Made by a program: the position numbers and the translations under genes. Below are positions 47,640 to 60,694 of a DNA stretch of 64,000 nt, piece by piece (the stretch's first letter is position 1; the number at the start of each line of letters is the position of its first letter). The stretch comes from Morella rubra (lineage: Eukaryota > Streptophyta > Magnoliopsida > Fagales > Myricaceae). The notes under the pieces were generated by a model, which was not told the DNA's origin, searched no databases, and was given only the letters and a program-made list of their open reading frames with translations. The DNA is taken from NCBI GenBank assembly GCA_003952965.2, contig CM025849.1:1399041-1463040 (forward strand). The letters run 5' to 3'.

Positions 47640-50600
47640 CGTCATAACTCGTACTAATTCTCTTTCTCATGACCTGGCTCCTTTGCGGTGGCTCGAGTGC
47701 GCGCATTATCCATCTGCCAACTGGAATGGCGTATATCTCTCAATACCCTTGCAACAACACTGAGATGTCAATTATATAGTTCATTCTTAATTCCTGTCTC
47801 GTTTTGCCTAGCATATGTAAGGAATAGACTTCTGTTCGCCTTACTCGTAACAATCTCTGAGTACTGAAACTCCATACGTATTGGGGGTCACTGGAGAGAG
47901 CACAATACACACCGAAGCTTTGCCGTTGAGAGTGTGCAACTATATAGAACCGCTAGGGTCACCTATACTCACTCTTTGGTCTTCTATCTCGGTAGCCATT
48001 CAAAGTAAAATCGCGTAGCCTAACTGCCTCTCGTAATATACATGATCTACAGTCTTCTCCATGCGTACAATACGGTACCTGCGTCCTGCGGAAACCAGAA
48101 GTATTGACAACCAGCTATATTTCGGTCATTCGTCCTACTTTGGAGGTAAAAAAGGTATCACGTTCTCAAGCCGCCATCCTGCATACCCTCCAATCCCTCT
48201 TCCTTGCGGAAAAAAACCTAATTTTCAATTTCGTAATAGTTAACCTTCCGCGACCTCAATGGCCTTCTCTTCTCGCTCCAACCATTGGTCGGTGGAGTAT
48301 GAGTCCTCTATAACTGCGCACAATATTTATTTCGGTCTCAATGCGGTTTGCGGCCACTGCAAACTCTGAGTAGCCAGACGCACCGTGTTGGGGTAGCATT
48401 TATAGTCCGCACCTTGTGGGCCTTCGAGACGTTTTTCTGTCGAAGAACATGCGCTCGTCTGGGCGAGTCGTTAGTTCCAGTCTGCACGCATGACGCTGGA
48501 GACGTTTTGTTACGTTGGTGTTATGCTATCATATTGGGGCACCGTGGTCTTGAGCCGCTGGATTCACGATGTCATCGGAACACGTACATACGTATGTTGC
48601 GCAGATGATAGTTCACCTGAAGGGAAGGGGATGATTGGTGATGCGGCCTTATGACTCAAGCGACTCTAGATCGATAACTGAACTTACTTCCTAATCGGAA
48701 GAGATAGACTACAAGAGACGGTGGTGTTGTCTCCAACCTGGGGCATATATGAGATATAGGAGAGAGCTACGTTGCGCTCAGGCCATTCCGCTGGTGCGTG
48801 GGAATGAACCTACCGTGAGCTCAAGGCAGGCTAATGGTGGAAGGTCTGAGCTGGACGCTGAATTGAAGGTGCGCTGTTAACATAGGCGCTACCTCGGCAG
48901 ACTGATTTTCGCCAACGAGATTTGTAGAGGTACTTGGCATATGATTGAAGCCACGCGCGAGATCTAGAGCTTATGTACATCCTGACGTCATGATTGACAT
49001 CAGCGCACTGGAAGCACCGGTCAGAATTTGCCTCACATTTCCCCACCAGTCCAGCTGCTCTCTTAATAATCTTTTGCATGTGTCATATCTTCACTATTGC
49101 TTTCGCACTTCTGAGCGACACTCACAATTATGAGACATATTATATGAGGAGAAGAAAAGGGAGGTTAATAAGTGCGGCAACGCACATCGATGTTAGGTTT
49201 GTACCCACAGGTTACAAAGATATACAGTTTACAATTGGAAAATGAGCATTATTGCCGTTTGGGTACTTGGTCGCTCGGTTGATAGATTTTGTAGCACGTT
49301 AAGTGTATACGTATGAAATGATGCAGCTATAATCTATGTACACTATGAACCAGGAAATGAGTCAAAATAGAATAATAGTTAGGATCGAAACATCACGTGT
49401 ATGAAGTATATAACCATATAAGAAACATCTGATTCGGTTCGCAATACAGCTTTTATTGTACGAAGACAATTGTGGAATATGTAACTCATGCCATATGCGC
49501 ATGCTAAAACAGATAATCAAGCTATGTATGAAGTCTCAAGTCTGAACAATGACACATGCAACTAACTTCTTCTAGTTATGAAATAGTAATCTAGTATATC
49601 TCTTATAAAAAAGACGTCTGTGTTGTGAGGATATGGTCGGATCGTGATCTCGAGAGGAATCTGTCACAGAGACTATTAGTAACTAATATAAGAAGACTGA
49701 ACCCTCATGTATTAGTACAGTTAACTTTCTAGAGTTCCATTTAAGCATTATTACACAATTTTAGTTATATAACATGACAATGAATTATTTTTACATTTGT
49801 ACATCTTATACTACTGCTTTCTATATGTTTTGTCTACATGTTTCTCTTGTTCTATGGTCTTAGTCTGGTTGAGCTGAAATAAGGGTGTATGGATCGCTGA
49901 CATACTATCATGATGAATAGAATTGTCAGCGCGAGTGGTCATACACATCTCTTCCTGTACTAGCACTAGAGGTCTACGACTGGTCAGATGAAAGAGATAG
50001 ATATCATTCCACTATTGTGATATAATCTGAGTGCAATTATTAGTTAGCATAGTAGGTGGTTTAAATGCACTCAAGCGTTCGTGGTCTCGGAATACATTAT
50101 GCTGGCGAATATATCTATTTGCGCTTGGTGGTTCTCTTTTTTTTCTCCATTTGTGTAATTGTTTCTGATTCTTTGGTCTGGATAAGGTTAAAGAATAATA
50201 TGATGAATTGGCGTCCATTCCTTCGTTAGTGGCCATTGCATGTTATAGTGAGAATAAACCGCAGAGTTTTCGTATCTGCATCGTATCGCGAAGGCTCATA
50301 ATCTGGCCTATCTATAGAGGGGCACTACCAAGCGCAACATTTGGTTAGATATAGTGTTTCGCAATATACTCTATGATTCTGGTGGGCTCTGACTAGAGAC
50401 AAGTGGAGATATACCGGGCTTGCCTGCGGAACCTAGGACCGCCAGTTGAACCATTAAAGCCGCCAATTGTATCGTACAAAGGTCATCTACGAACGGATTC
50501 ACTTTGTACCTGGCACCTTTTGGTTCTCCTAGGGTTGAGGCCATTTTCTTGCCACTCTGTGAGCTGATAGTTATCCCTGGGTGTTTTGGAAAAGCTTCGT

Positions 50601-53600
50601 ACATGCTGTCCAGATTGTCTTTGGTTCCTATCGATTACGGGGAGACTCTTTAGTGAAGGTTCTTCTGGAGATCTTTGTGCCAGTCTATGCAGACTGCTCT
50701 CTTGACAGTTAGTATCAGCTACCGAAGCCGTAGTCCAAGTTTTGAGTGGTGAAGGAATGTTTCCTGTCTGGAATGATAGTTATCAGAGGATCTCGCATAC
50801 AGTCGTGGGCCCAGTGAGCATACGCACGCTGGATTTCATTGACATGAAGCAATGGCCATAAACAAACAAGTCGGGATGGTTTCTTCTGGATTACAGGTGG
50901 ACCGATTGTGTCATCCTTCGTTTGTTTATTGTACGCTGATGGTTCGACGTGGGGCTACGGTGGACTTTTGTAGGGAAGACAGCCAATAGCGAATATTACA
51001 AGTATCAGATGACAACTGCTGGGTAAACGGTGGCTTCAGGTGTGGGCGCTCTGTGCGAAAACGGGCTAAACCATGATGATTGGACTATGGAGTGATGAGA
51101 TCCGTATGGGTTGAGGGCGGAGTGAGATGGAGCGCCAGGCGTTGAGCGTGTTGTGTGTGGAGTGTGGCAGTTGTGAGGGCTCTGAGCAATGTCAGATTCT
51201 ACGTTTCCTAGACGTCAGGGCAGTATGGTTCCGGAACGAGCGTTCTAAGCAGATTGTGGCAGAGACCATCTATGGTCTTTTAGCGTAACGGCGTGTGAGA
51301 GGAATCTGATGAAGAAGGTAATGACGGAGAGGCAGATCGGAGTAGGGCTTGATGGACGTGTGGGAAGGGGTTTATCGGAATTGTACATAATTGATGGTAT
51401 CGGAGCCTTTTGGCGAGCCACGTTGTCTTAGTCCATGCTGGGGTGGAGGTGGACATTAGGGAGACCCTGGCTGCGCATGTTGCCACTAGCGTTAATCTTT
51501 GGTCGTTTAGTCGGCTAATATTGGTTCTTTCTATCTTCTCTGGATTCTTCGATTCTTCTCGTCTAAGTTTATATTATGCATAGAAAAGGTCTAATAGATT
51601 TAGGATATGCAATGAAGTTCGGTAGGTTAATTTGATCTTTCGAGTTTTATTGACTTTGTGTGTCACATGGGGGCTGATATGGATTAGTGTTTGTAGTGGA
51701 TACTCAAAAGTGGTACGCTCCGAGTTGGTGATATTTGGCTATTTTGTAGGCAATTTATTGTCTTGTGCGGAGTAATTTTGTGCAAAAGGATTATTCGACT
51801 GCGCTCCTGATGGTCTGTCGAACTATACGAGTCTCCTGGATATAGAGTGATTGTGATGATTCGGGGCACATATTGAGGTGTTGTTACGTACAACCAATTT
51901 GGCAGTACGAAGTCGTTAGTCGTTCTAGGTGGGGTTACATATGTAATTTCTAATTGATCGGATTTGTTTACGTCGGGTGATTTCGCTGATATTGACTAAG
52001 GTTGTGCAATTTTTTGGTGAACGAGTGGTTTTCTATTGCTCGTTTCAATTTTTCTTAGGGCGGTAGTTAGGTTATGAGATGATGTCTTATGACGGGATTC
52101 AGTGGTTCGTCCCGATAAACCTTAATAGTGCTATCTGGGGCCAGAGCGCTCGGATTACGAATGCTTTTTATTTCAATTATTCGAAAAACGCCATCAGGGA
52201 CTAACAGAAACCTTTTGTTTCCTCTGGCGAAGTCCCGCCAATTTTCGCATGCACCAGGTTTTTGGTATAATTCTTGTTATTACTGTAGTAGTTTTAATTG
52301 GTGTTCTGGGTTTTTTTGTTTTGGTTTTTTTTTGGTTGCGGTGGTTTTGATCTCATTGGCCAGTTTTTCACGCAACTAAAAAGCCTCTCTCATTGTCATA
52401 CGTCTGAGCATCTATGGGCTGCCACGGGCTCTACTCTCAGTAATAAAGTTGAAAGAGACTGCTTTGTTGTATACGAAAAATAATGGTAATTGTAATTAGT
52501 TCGATCCCAAAAGTGCTTCAGTGTTTACTGCGTTTAATATTTTGAAAGTAGGTCTATCATTCCCTGATGCTTAAGGTCAATCAACTACTGCTGGGATCGG
52601 GTAAGGTGCATTAAGTAGGTGCTCAACAACATGGGCAGCCGATGGCTCTTCATCACTCACGATCCTCCCGCGACACACCAGCTTCCCGAAAACTACGTAC
52701 CACCTCCCACAGAGAGCGCATACAATCTACATGCTCAGGCGCTCGGCCTTTAGACAACCGGAACGTCAATCGCAACTCAATACGATCCTCACCATCCAGC
52801 TACCGTACCATTGAGCTCTCTCGCACTCCCTTAACCACACGCACAACACCTACCCTAATTGTACTGGACAACTGCAGCATATGCCCACACAAGCCTGTTC
52901 AGCCAGCACCATCAAACCACCTGAGGGAGTACCCTCGGCTACATTGTGTTGATGTGAATGAAGAGATTAGAAGGTTCATCGGGCCATGGTCCTTGGTTCC
53001 CTGATGACATGATTACCGGTCATCACTCCCAGTGGGAGAACTCACTACGTCTAACCCGTGCGCCTCCTTACCGGGCAGGCGGTTCCTATATACCACGTTT
53101 ATGACCATCTATCTTGCTACGACTGTCACCGTCTCGCAGCCGAAGAAACATATGGGTTTGCCGTTAGCTGACATATATGTCCAACTCATACGCAGTTCTG
53201 CGCTTCGCTTTTCTCGTTACTCCTCTACACGAGCATTGACCTCTTGTTTATACATAGAGGCGCTCTCCCGGCTTCTAAACACCCTAGATACCTCCTCAGC
53301 CACCACAATAACGTTCCTCTCCTTCATGACATGGGCGGGCTCGTGCTCTTCGCCGCTCGTGGTACCGTAGTACGAGGTATTCTATTCATTCCGCCAGCTC
53401 CGAATGGTTGCGATCGGATTTATTACATAGTTAATCTTCCTTTATGTCTATTATTTGATAGTTCTTGGTATATGGTTAAATATCTTCGGAATGGGTGTGT
53501 CACTTGACATTGTGATATGGGTTTTCTATCTGTATCAATAATTATTTATAATGTTTTGTGTTGGGTTTTGAAATATATTATGTATGGATTTTCATACCTT

Positions 53601-56600
53601 TCATGTATATTGTGAAATCTTGTTACATTCCTGTATATCTGAATTGATTTTTCTATAGCGGGGGAATTTGGATTAAAAGGTTTGTCCAGCAATTATCTTT
53701 ATGTAGACCTTCTAGTTGAGCTTCTTTTTTGACTGCGTTTAGCTTGTAGCATATAATATAGATAGTTGGTGAGAGGAGTGTAACTCTTACAGGCGCTATT
53801 ATATATTTGTGGTACAGAATAATATCTAATCACTAGAGAATGTTGAGTTGGGAATCTCTTAACTGGGAACAAATGAGCTTAATATTGTGAAGTGCTTTCA
53901 CGGTTATAATATCGTAAATTACCCTATTTTAGGATGTGTTATCCTTATTCGTTATAGACCAGTGTATGCTGGCAACCCGTTCCCATTAATTATCGGTCCT
54001 TTATTCCTCTTGGCATTAATGATCTTCTGACTACCGAACTGGTAATTGAGAGAGAGGCTACTGAAGGTATTGTCATTGTGGTTGTGAGAGATAAATAGAG
54101 CGAAACTGTCTTTTTCGTTTCTCTTTTGACTTGGAATGTAAATTATTGGTTAGTTGACACAAATCTTCTTCTTTGTTGATGCATACCTTGTTATAGTGGT
54201 ACGAGACAAGTCAGTAGTTAATGACTGACTTTGGTCCTATCTATCTAAGTTATTTTAAATTCGTAGAGAGAGGTAGAGTCCTTTCGGGTTATCTATTGCT
54301 GTTGATATTCTTTTTCTTTTATTGTTTTCTTTGATATTTATTTTCCTGTGTTGAATGGCTTTGTTCCGTTTTGGATGATTTGTGTTGTAATTTATCATAT
54401 TGGGTGTCTGTTTCGATGAAATTATAACAATGAAAATGATATGTGTTGATAATCTCTGGAGGACTCAATATGTCTATACGGTCGATCTATCTACTTTTGT
54501 GGTGTTATAATAATTATTTCAGGTACTTCGTTTTGATTACAAATATTTTGTGTTGAAGTGGTTTTGGACACACATTGATGTTCGTTATATTTCGAATATG
54601 GGAGGAGCACTCATCACTATTTCTGTTTTGCAGAATATGACAGAGTGTCCCCATAACTTAGAATAAAGGGTTTTTCGCTAAGTGGTCTGGTGCTTTAATG
54701 GTGATCTAGCCTGAGGTGCATTAAAGTGCGCGCCAGCCCACCATTTTCTGATTACGCCAACAGATTTGGAATTATAGGCTAGAATGGGGTATATGTTTAA
54801 TGATAGTTCATAAGCTATCTTCTCATTTTTTTTTCACCCGGTGCATTGCTTTGGTTCGAGTCCTTCAAGTGATATGAGATATCTAGGAGAGCCTTATGTG
54901 TATTTCAAAACCGATATTGCCGTCATTTATTCTGAATCAGGACACTACATCAGTGATACAAATTACATTCTGTCTGCCAGTTAGGTTTGTATGGATTTTT
55001 AATAAGACAGAGGGAAGAGCCGATGCGGCAACAGTGCTATGCAGTCGTGTCATGCACGTGTAACTTTTCCTACATTGGCCGGGCCGCCGAGATGATAAGT
55101 GAAAGACAGATATAAAAAAAGGGATGGTCAATAACTTTATTGGTGTTTTGTAATCGTAATAGTATGCTGTGGAGTGCGTTAGGTCTCGTGGTGTAACTAT
55201 CCGAGACACCTTTTTGTCATAAGAGTCGCTTTACAATATGGTTTTATATGATTCTACGCAATCGGTCTAGCCCATTGAATTAGGACACTTTATGGCTTCT
55301 GGTACATTAAGTTCGCTGAATGTCTCTCTAGCAGCTTAATTTTTGTATGTTAGTAGGTCTCCATTTAACAGAAATTGGCCGTCAGATTGGATGCTATCCC
55401 TATAAATCAACTTTTGTTCGAGTCATGGTAATAAGAAGAATGCACATAGGGTATTTTGCATAAAGACAGATTACAAGAATGTTTGACATCACATTTTTGA
55501 GGGAAATGTGGCGATGGGTTAAAACTATAACGGGGAGAACTCCACGGGTTTGATAATATTTTCTCCTCTCGTTGGCTCTCTAATCTCCTCTGGAATAGAT
55601 TAAGTCCTCTCTGAAGATAACGCATGTGCTGGATTTGCTATAGCCGTCTCTCGTTTGTTTCATTTTTTTATCCTTGCATACTAACAGTATCCGATAGACC
55701 TAATCGGTTTTAGGAGGGAGGAAGCTACCATCTTGAGGTGATTGCGTCACGACAGACTATAGCATGTACCTCCTTTGGTTGCGTTGTGATATTGGCTCGA
55801 CAGGACAATGGAAGGTAATCTTGTAATGTGGAATGAGGAGAGATTGCATTACTATCATGATGTCGCTAAATCCTGTTAGTCACATTTACCGTTGAGTGTC
55901 TACTCACTAGCACTGACAGGAAAGGGGAGGATGATATGGAGTTCAAGGATCTTGACTGCGCTACATAGAGTGTGTGGAATTGGCATGTGATGTGGAAGTT
56001 ATCAGGGGACTGGTACGATGTGTTACTCGCCGAGAGTTCTTTGAAAAAGCATCTACACGAGCACAGCTGATGCAAAGACTTCATGAAGGAGGAGTATGGG
56101 ATTAGCTGTTTGCTTCGAGGTAATAATATTCGAATATCTAGGAGTCTCATGTGACTAATCTAGTGTAGTGTGTATCTATCTCGGTCACGCACTCCTTATT
56201 TAGTCATGTTGATTTTTCTGCGATCGCGTTTTGTTATTACTCTGCTGGATGCTCATTCCATGGCATACATGTAGTGAGGAGTAGTCTTCAATATTTAAGG
56301 ACTGTATATCTCTTCTCTCGCAAAATATTAGACTCGCTTTCAGTGCATGTTTTAGCTATTTGACTCTCTTTTGTCTACTTTCTCTCTCCTTTTCTCATTA
56401 TGTTTTAACGATATTACTGGAAAGTTGCATACAATTTATAGATTTGGTCTGTAGGAGCCAAATACCGCTCGGAGGATAAGGGCTGGTTGTTCCTTGTGCT
56501 TCTTTGGGACTCTTCGGGAATTTTGGTGCACTCGTCTATGGTTGAGACTGTGGTGAGGGTATATGAATATTGGAGACGTTGTGTGTTGTGACGGTTTTGA

Positions 56601-57560
56601 TTCTTTTTCACTACTAGCTATACCGCTAGAGTAATTGCGTTTTGTGTTTTATTTATCTCATGTGACAGCTTATATTATGTGCTTTATTGACATTTCATCC
56701 TTCCTAAAACGTTCTAGTTGACACGGAGTCTAGATGTGGCCCACTCACACCATTTTCCGAGAAGAGGGAAAAGGTTGGGTTTATTATCAGATAGAAGAAA
56801 GAAGATGATATGTAGGCAGCAGGGAGTATGAGGATGTTTTTCTTTTTGAGATTATGGTCTAATATTGTATTTTCATATTCTCTAGATTAGAGCTATTACT
56901 TAATTTTTACTCTTGAGTACTCGAATATGCCCGTTTATATCACTATATTATTTTCCATACGTTTTGGGTCTGCTCACATTTCCCCTTCGGTCTTCTCTAT
57001 ATATTATCGAAAGTAAGAATGGTATAAATGAGACCAGATAGAAGAGCCGTATATGTATTTATCGACAGGTGTCATATTGAGTATGGTGTTATTCATTTGA
57101 GATTGTCTCTATTTAATGAGTCTCTTATTATCTCATTTTGAGGTCATTTTTGTAATATTTTAAATAATCAATAGTACATTGTTTTCGAGGGATTCTCACA
57201 TGATCTGTTTGGGTATTGTGTTAGTGGTGCTTAGTCCATGGTTGTCTTTCTAGTAGCACGGTTGTGTGTATCTTACTATATAATGCCTATAACTCAATTG
57301 TATTCGGGAATTTTCTAATATTTACGATGGGAGGAAGATATCACTTGCAGTGGTCCGATCTTAGGGACACTCGTAACGACAATCTAGATTTATTTGCATG
57401 ATTACATTCGCGCTTCTGGTTTCTATAAGTTCACACTAGTGCATAGTCGAGCGATTGATATTAATCTATCGGTAGATCGCACTTAATCTTTATGCGGTAT
57501 GTTTAGGTGATTTTATCAACAAGGTAGTATTTGTCTTTTGTTAGCCACTTTTTTTACATT
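47640..57560. other. Anomalous 10-kb island, probable low-quality assembly or unusual DNA
   Basis: No gene, transposon or known repeat was recognised apart from the inverted copy at 52370-52650. Long A/T runs are rare compared with flanking DNA, CG dinucleotides are frequent, and blocks differ sharply in strand composition. For example, 52650-53400 is C-rich and G-poor, 50900-51450 is G-rich and 53400-54650 is T/G-rich. Open stretches there are short and match nothing. Borders are approximate. Confidence 0.55.
52370..52650. repeat. Inverted copy of 44390-44690
   Basis: Near-identical inverted match, the only part of the island that aligns cleanly elsewhere in the window. Fainter matches continue on the same diagonal near 54690-54760 (compare 43150-43230). 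Confidence 0.85.
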
Positions 57561-57639
57561 TAATATTGTTGTTGTTGACGGAAATTTTTACTGAAAGAAA
57601 CAATATTACCTATTTAAGGATTTGATATTTTCATTAAGT

Positions 57640-58310
57640 TACTTGATATGCCACTATTGCTGTTTATTTATTTTAATCTGCTTCTGGTGACCCCCGAGTC
57701 CTGCCTTGTTTGACTTCATCTTGCTGTGGGGTATTTCTTTAAAAAATGGCAATGCTGTCATGACTTGAAATGGAGGAATTTACTTTGGCATTGATTTTCT
57801 GAGGAAAAAGCAGTAGAGGGATGATGCCAACATTTTATTTGTTTGTTCTAAAATGAGTCCACTTTTTGAGTTACCACTTACGTTCACAGATCGTTGCTCA
57901 TCCTTCTTGCTTAATAGTGATTATGCTTCGTCTATAGCATGTAGTTGTATGTATCCATATGGTATTGATGTTTTTATTAACAATTTAGCTTTGGAGGCCA
58001 TATTCAGTACTTCTTGGATACTCTCAGAACAATTATGATATACACGTAAATGTCCTGCCTAAAAGCATTGAAAACTGTCGTGTTTATGAGTAGCCCATAT
58101 TATGGGATGCTTGCATATATTTTCAAACTTGAACCTGTATTTCATGGAACCTTCCAAGTGTTTTTTTGCGTTTTAATGAAGGCTTAGGAAATGAATTGAG
58201 GCTTTATTGCTCTTTATTTCTTTGCTGTCTTTTTCAATTGAAAGTTTCGATCTGGTGTAGATACCTCTCTTCCAACTCCTTCAAGCTAACTTGCATGTTT
58301 CTGCTTTAAG
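57640..58310. other. Probable intron of the following gene
   Basis: Normal plant-like AT-rich sequence resumes here. No exon was recognised before 58311. Confidence 0.35.
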
Positions 58311-59527
58311 GATGAGGAGTCTGTTGACCATTTATTGCCTCAAGATCTTTTGAGAAGACATATCAAGCATGCTAAGAAGGTTCGATCCCGGTAAGTTTCT
58401 CTCCTATTTGGCGTCATTCTTTAATAATTATTTTTAGTCGGAATTAGGTTTGGTTGAGTTCAAGTGCAGAAGTGTTTAACTTCATTGTTGTTGAACTAGG
58501 TCAATCTGATAGTAGTTCCTATGAGAAGTCTTGTATGGAATATCCAAGAAGTGGCGTTCTGAGAAAAATGGAATCGAAATGTCCTCACCTTACATTGAAC
58601 TAAATTCTAGGAATTAGATAGCTTGTGACCAGTTATTTTGAAGATCTTTTACTTTTTCTAACGGTTGTTTTGAAGATCTTTAGTTTTTTTTCTTCTGCTT
58701 GTCTTCTTATTGTAGTATCTAATGTAGAAACACAAAGACTAGGGAAGGATCTGTATATGGTTCTTGTAGACTTAGAGAAAGCATATGATACCATCTAGAT
58801 GTAATGGGTTGGGAAAGAAAAGAGTTTTGTATTAATATGATCAGGTTAAGTAGGACAGAGCTATACCTAGTTGAGAATATGTCGAGGTAGTGAGTTTTTT
58901 TTAATCACCATAGGTTGTATTAAAAGATTAGTCACTTGACTTTTTTATTATTGACCCTGGGTAAGTCACGTGACTTTTATTATTAATCATCACTCGAAAT
59001 AGTTTATGGCTTCTTACTGGTTTAGTATGTGCTGCTTTTTGGATGTGGTGTTACTTCGTAGAAACTTAAATTGAGTATCTCTATGCTTTGCAGTGAGTGA
59101 GGGAAAAGTGAATGAGATGTAAACTTGAAGAGGTTTGGATGATTTATGGATTCTGAAAGGTTCCATGATATTCTGAGTAGCTTTTGAAAGTGAAAATTTT
59201 CTCAAAATGCTTTGTCTCAAGAAATAGAGGCCATCACTATAATTGGTATATGGCCTTTCTTGAAATGGCATCGTTTCATATATATTTTTTCCTTTATGCA
59301 ATGGCTTCCATCTTTTTCCATACTAGCTTCTTTGAATATAAGTGCGGGATATATTGTACGAGCGATGTCTCAGTTTGCACTTGAAATTATGCAATAAAGG
59401 ACACATGTTTTGCTGTAGGTTAAGAGAAGAACGGTTACGACGAATTGCAAGGTATAAAAGTAGACTTGCTCTTCTCCTTCCTCCGCTGGTAGAACAGCTC
59501 AGAAATGATGCAGCTGGTAGAAACTGA
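58311..59527 (+). CDS. 3' end of an unidentified gene (last two exons)
   Basis: Two exons in consistent phase give a 62-residue C-terminus. The first, 58311-58390, follows a TTTAAG acceptor and encodes DEESVDHLLPQDLLRRHIKH then AKKVRSR. The second, 59419-59527, encodes LREERLRRIARYKSRLALLL, PPLVEQLRNDAAGRN and a stop. It reads as an acidic start, then two strongly basic helices and a short hydrophobic helix. I do not recognise the family. Upstream exons would lie in or beyond the anomalous island, so the gene may be cut off by an assembly problem. Confidence 0.6.
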
Positions 59528-60694
59528 TTCACACTGGGTTGATCAGACATTTTGTCAAAACTGGGGCATCCTCATGCCATTCATGTGGAAGCAGTAAACA
59601 GATGGGCATCTTGTAAAGGACACATGTTTTTGTCGCTTGCTTATAAATATGCATATAATTGTTAGCTTTGATATAAGGTGGCTTTTTGTGATGGTGGAAA
59701 TATTTTTTTTTTGTTTGATTGTTATCATTCAAAGATGTCTGCTTCCCTGGCCTGGAATGCCCGGTAGGTGGCATCCGATGGTTGGCTTATCCTCTTGGAG
59801 ATTTTAAACTTAGCTGCTCTGCTGCAAGACTCTGAAAGTTTCTCATCCAAGTCTTCTTGTTCAGAAATAAGTAGTTTCAAAGGATTCCCTGATATAGAAG
59901 TAGAATTCATTGATTGGAATCATTGGATGATGGCCAGGGTGTAGATGTTCATAGCAGAAACAGGATAAGTTGCACTCCCGTGTTGCTGCTTCTTGAAGCT
60001 GAGAATGACAGAAGGGTATCACACAGTTTGGATTGAAAGGCGGATGTTCCATTAATCAATCTGTTTTTTCTCCTTCACCGATGACAAAAGGCGGATGCTT
60101 TATTAATCAATCTGTTTTTTCTCCTCCACCGATGACAAGGGAGACGAGTATTTCTCTTCAAGTTGTGTGCCATTGCTAGAAAATTGGATGATATATTTAC
60201 GGATGAAAATTGGTCAAGAATAACATTAGTTGACTAAAGAGCTAAAGTGGAAAGACAGTTATCACAATTCATTCTAAATGTAGCAACAAAATGATTGTTT
60301 CTGCCAATAAAGAGGTTCGAAAATCACTGAAATGTGTTGTTAAACACTCTGCTATAGCTGGTGTATCACACAGCTAAAAGTAATTCTAGAGAAGAAAAAA
60401 AAAAAGAAACAATTTCCAGTCCACAACGGGTGAGAGGGGGAGAGGGAGAGTGAACAGGCTTGGAAACAAACCATAGGCATACGTGAGATGTAAGTATTAG
60501 CATAGCATCTGATTCCAGCACATTGCTTGAATGCCATTGGCTATTTGCTTCCATCAAAAGCTGACTCAGTTGTGGTTTTGTACGCAGTCCTATGCTCCTA
60601 GCCTCCCAACTGAGAAATAATTCTTGCCACTTCCTTTCTGCCCATTCCGTGCATCTCTCTCTCCGAGTTAATCGGAGTCCTTGCGCCTAAAATC
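59528..60694. other. Intergenic region with a 51-bp tandem repeat
   Basis: Two copies of a 51-base unit starting AGGCGGATG (60038-60139) are present. The 100 bases before the NTAN1 start are CT-rich, as plant core promoters and leaders often are. Confidence 0.6.

Noticed and set aside
48000..53510. Several 60-120-codon open frames in the anomalous island
   Set aside because: They appear in G-poor or C-poor blocks where stops are rarer, overlap each other and show no motif.
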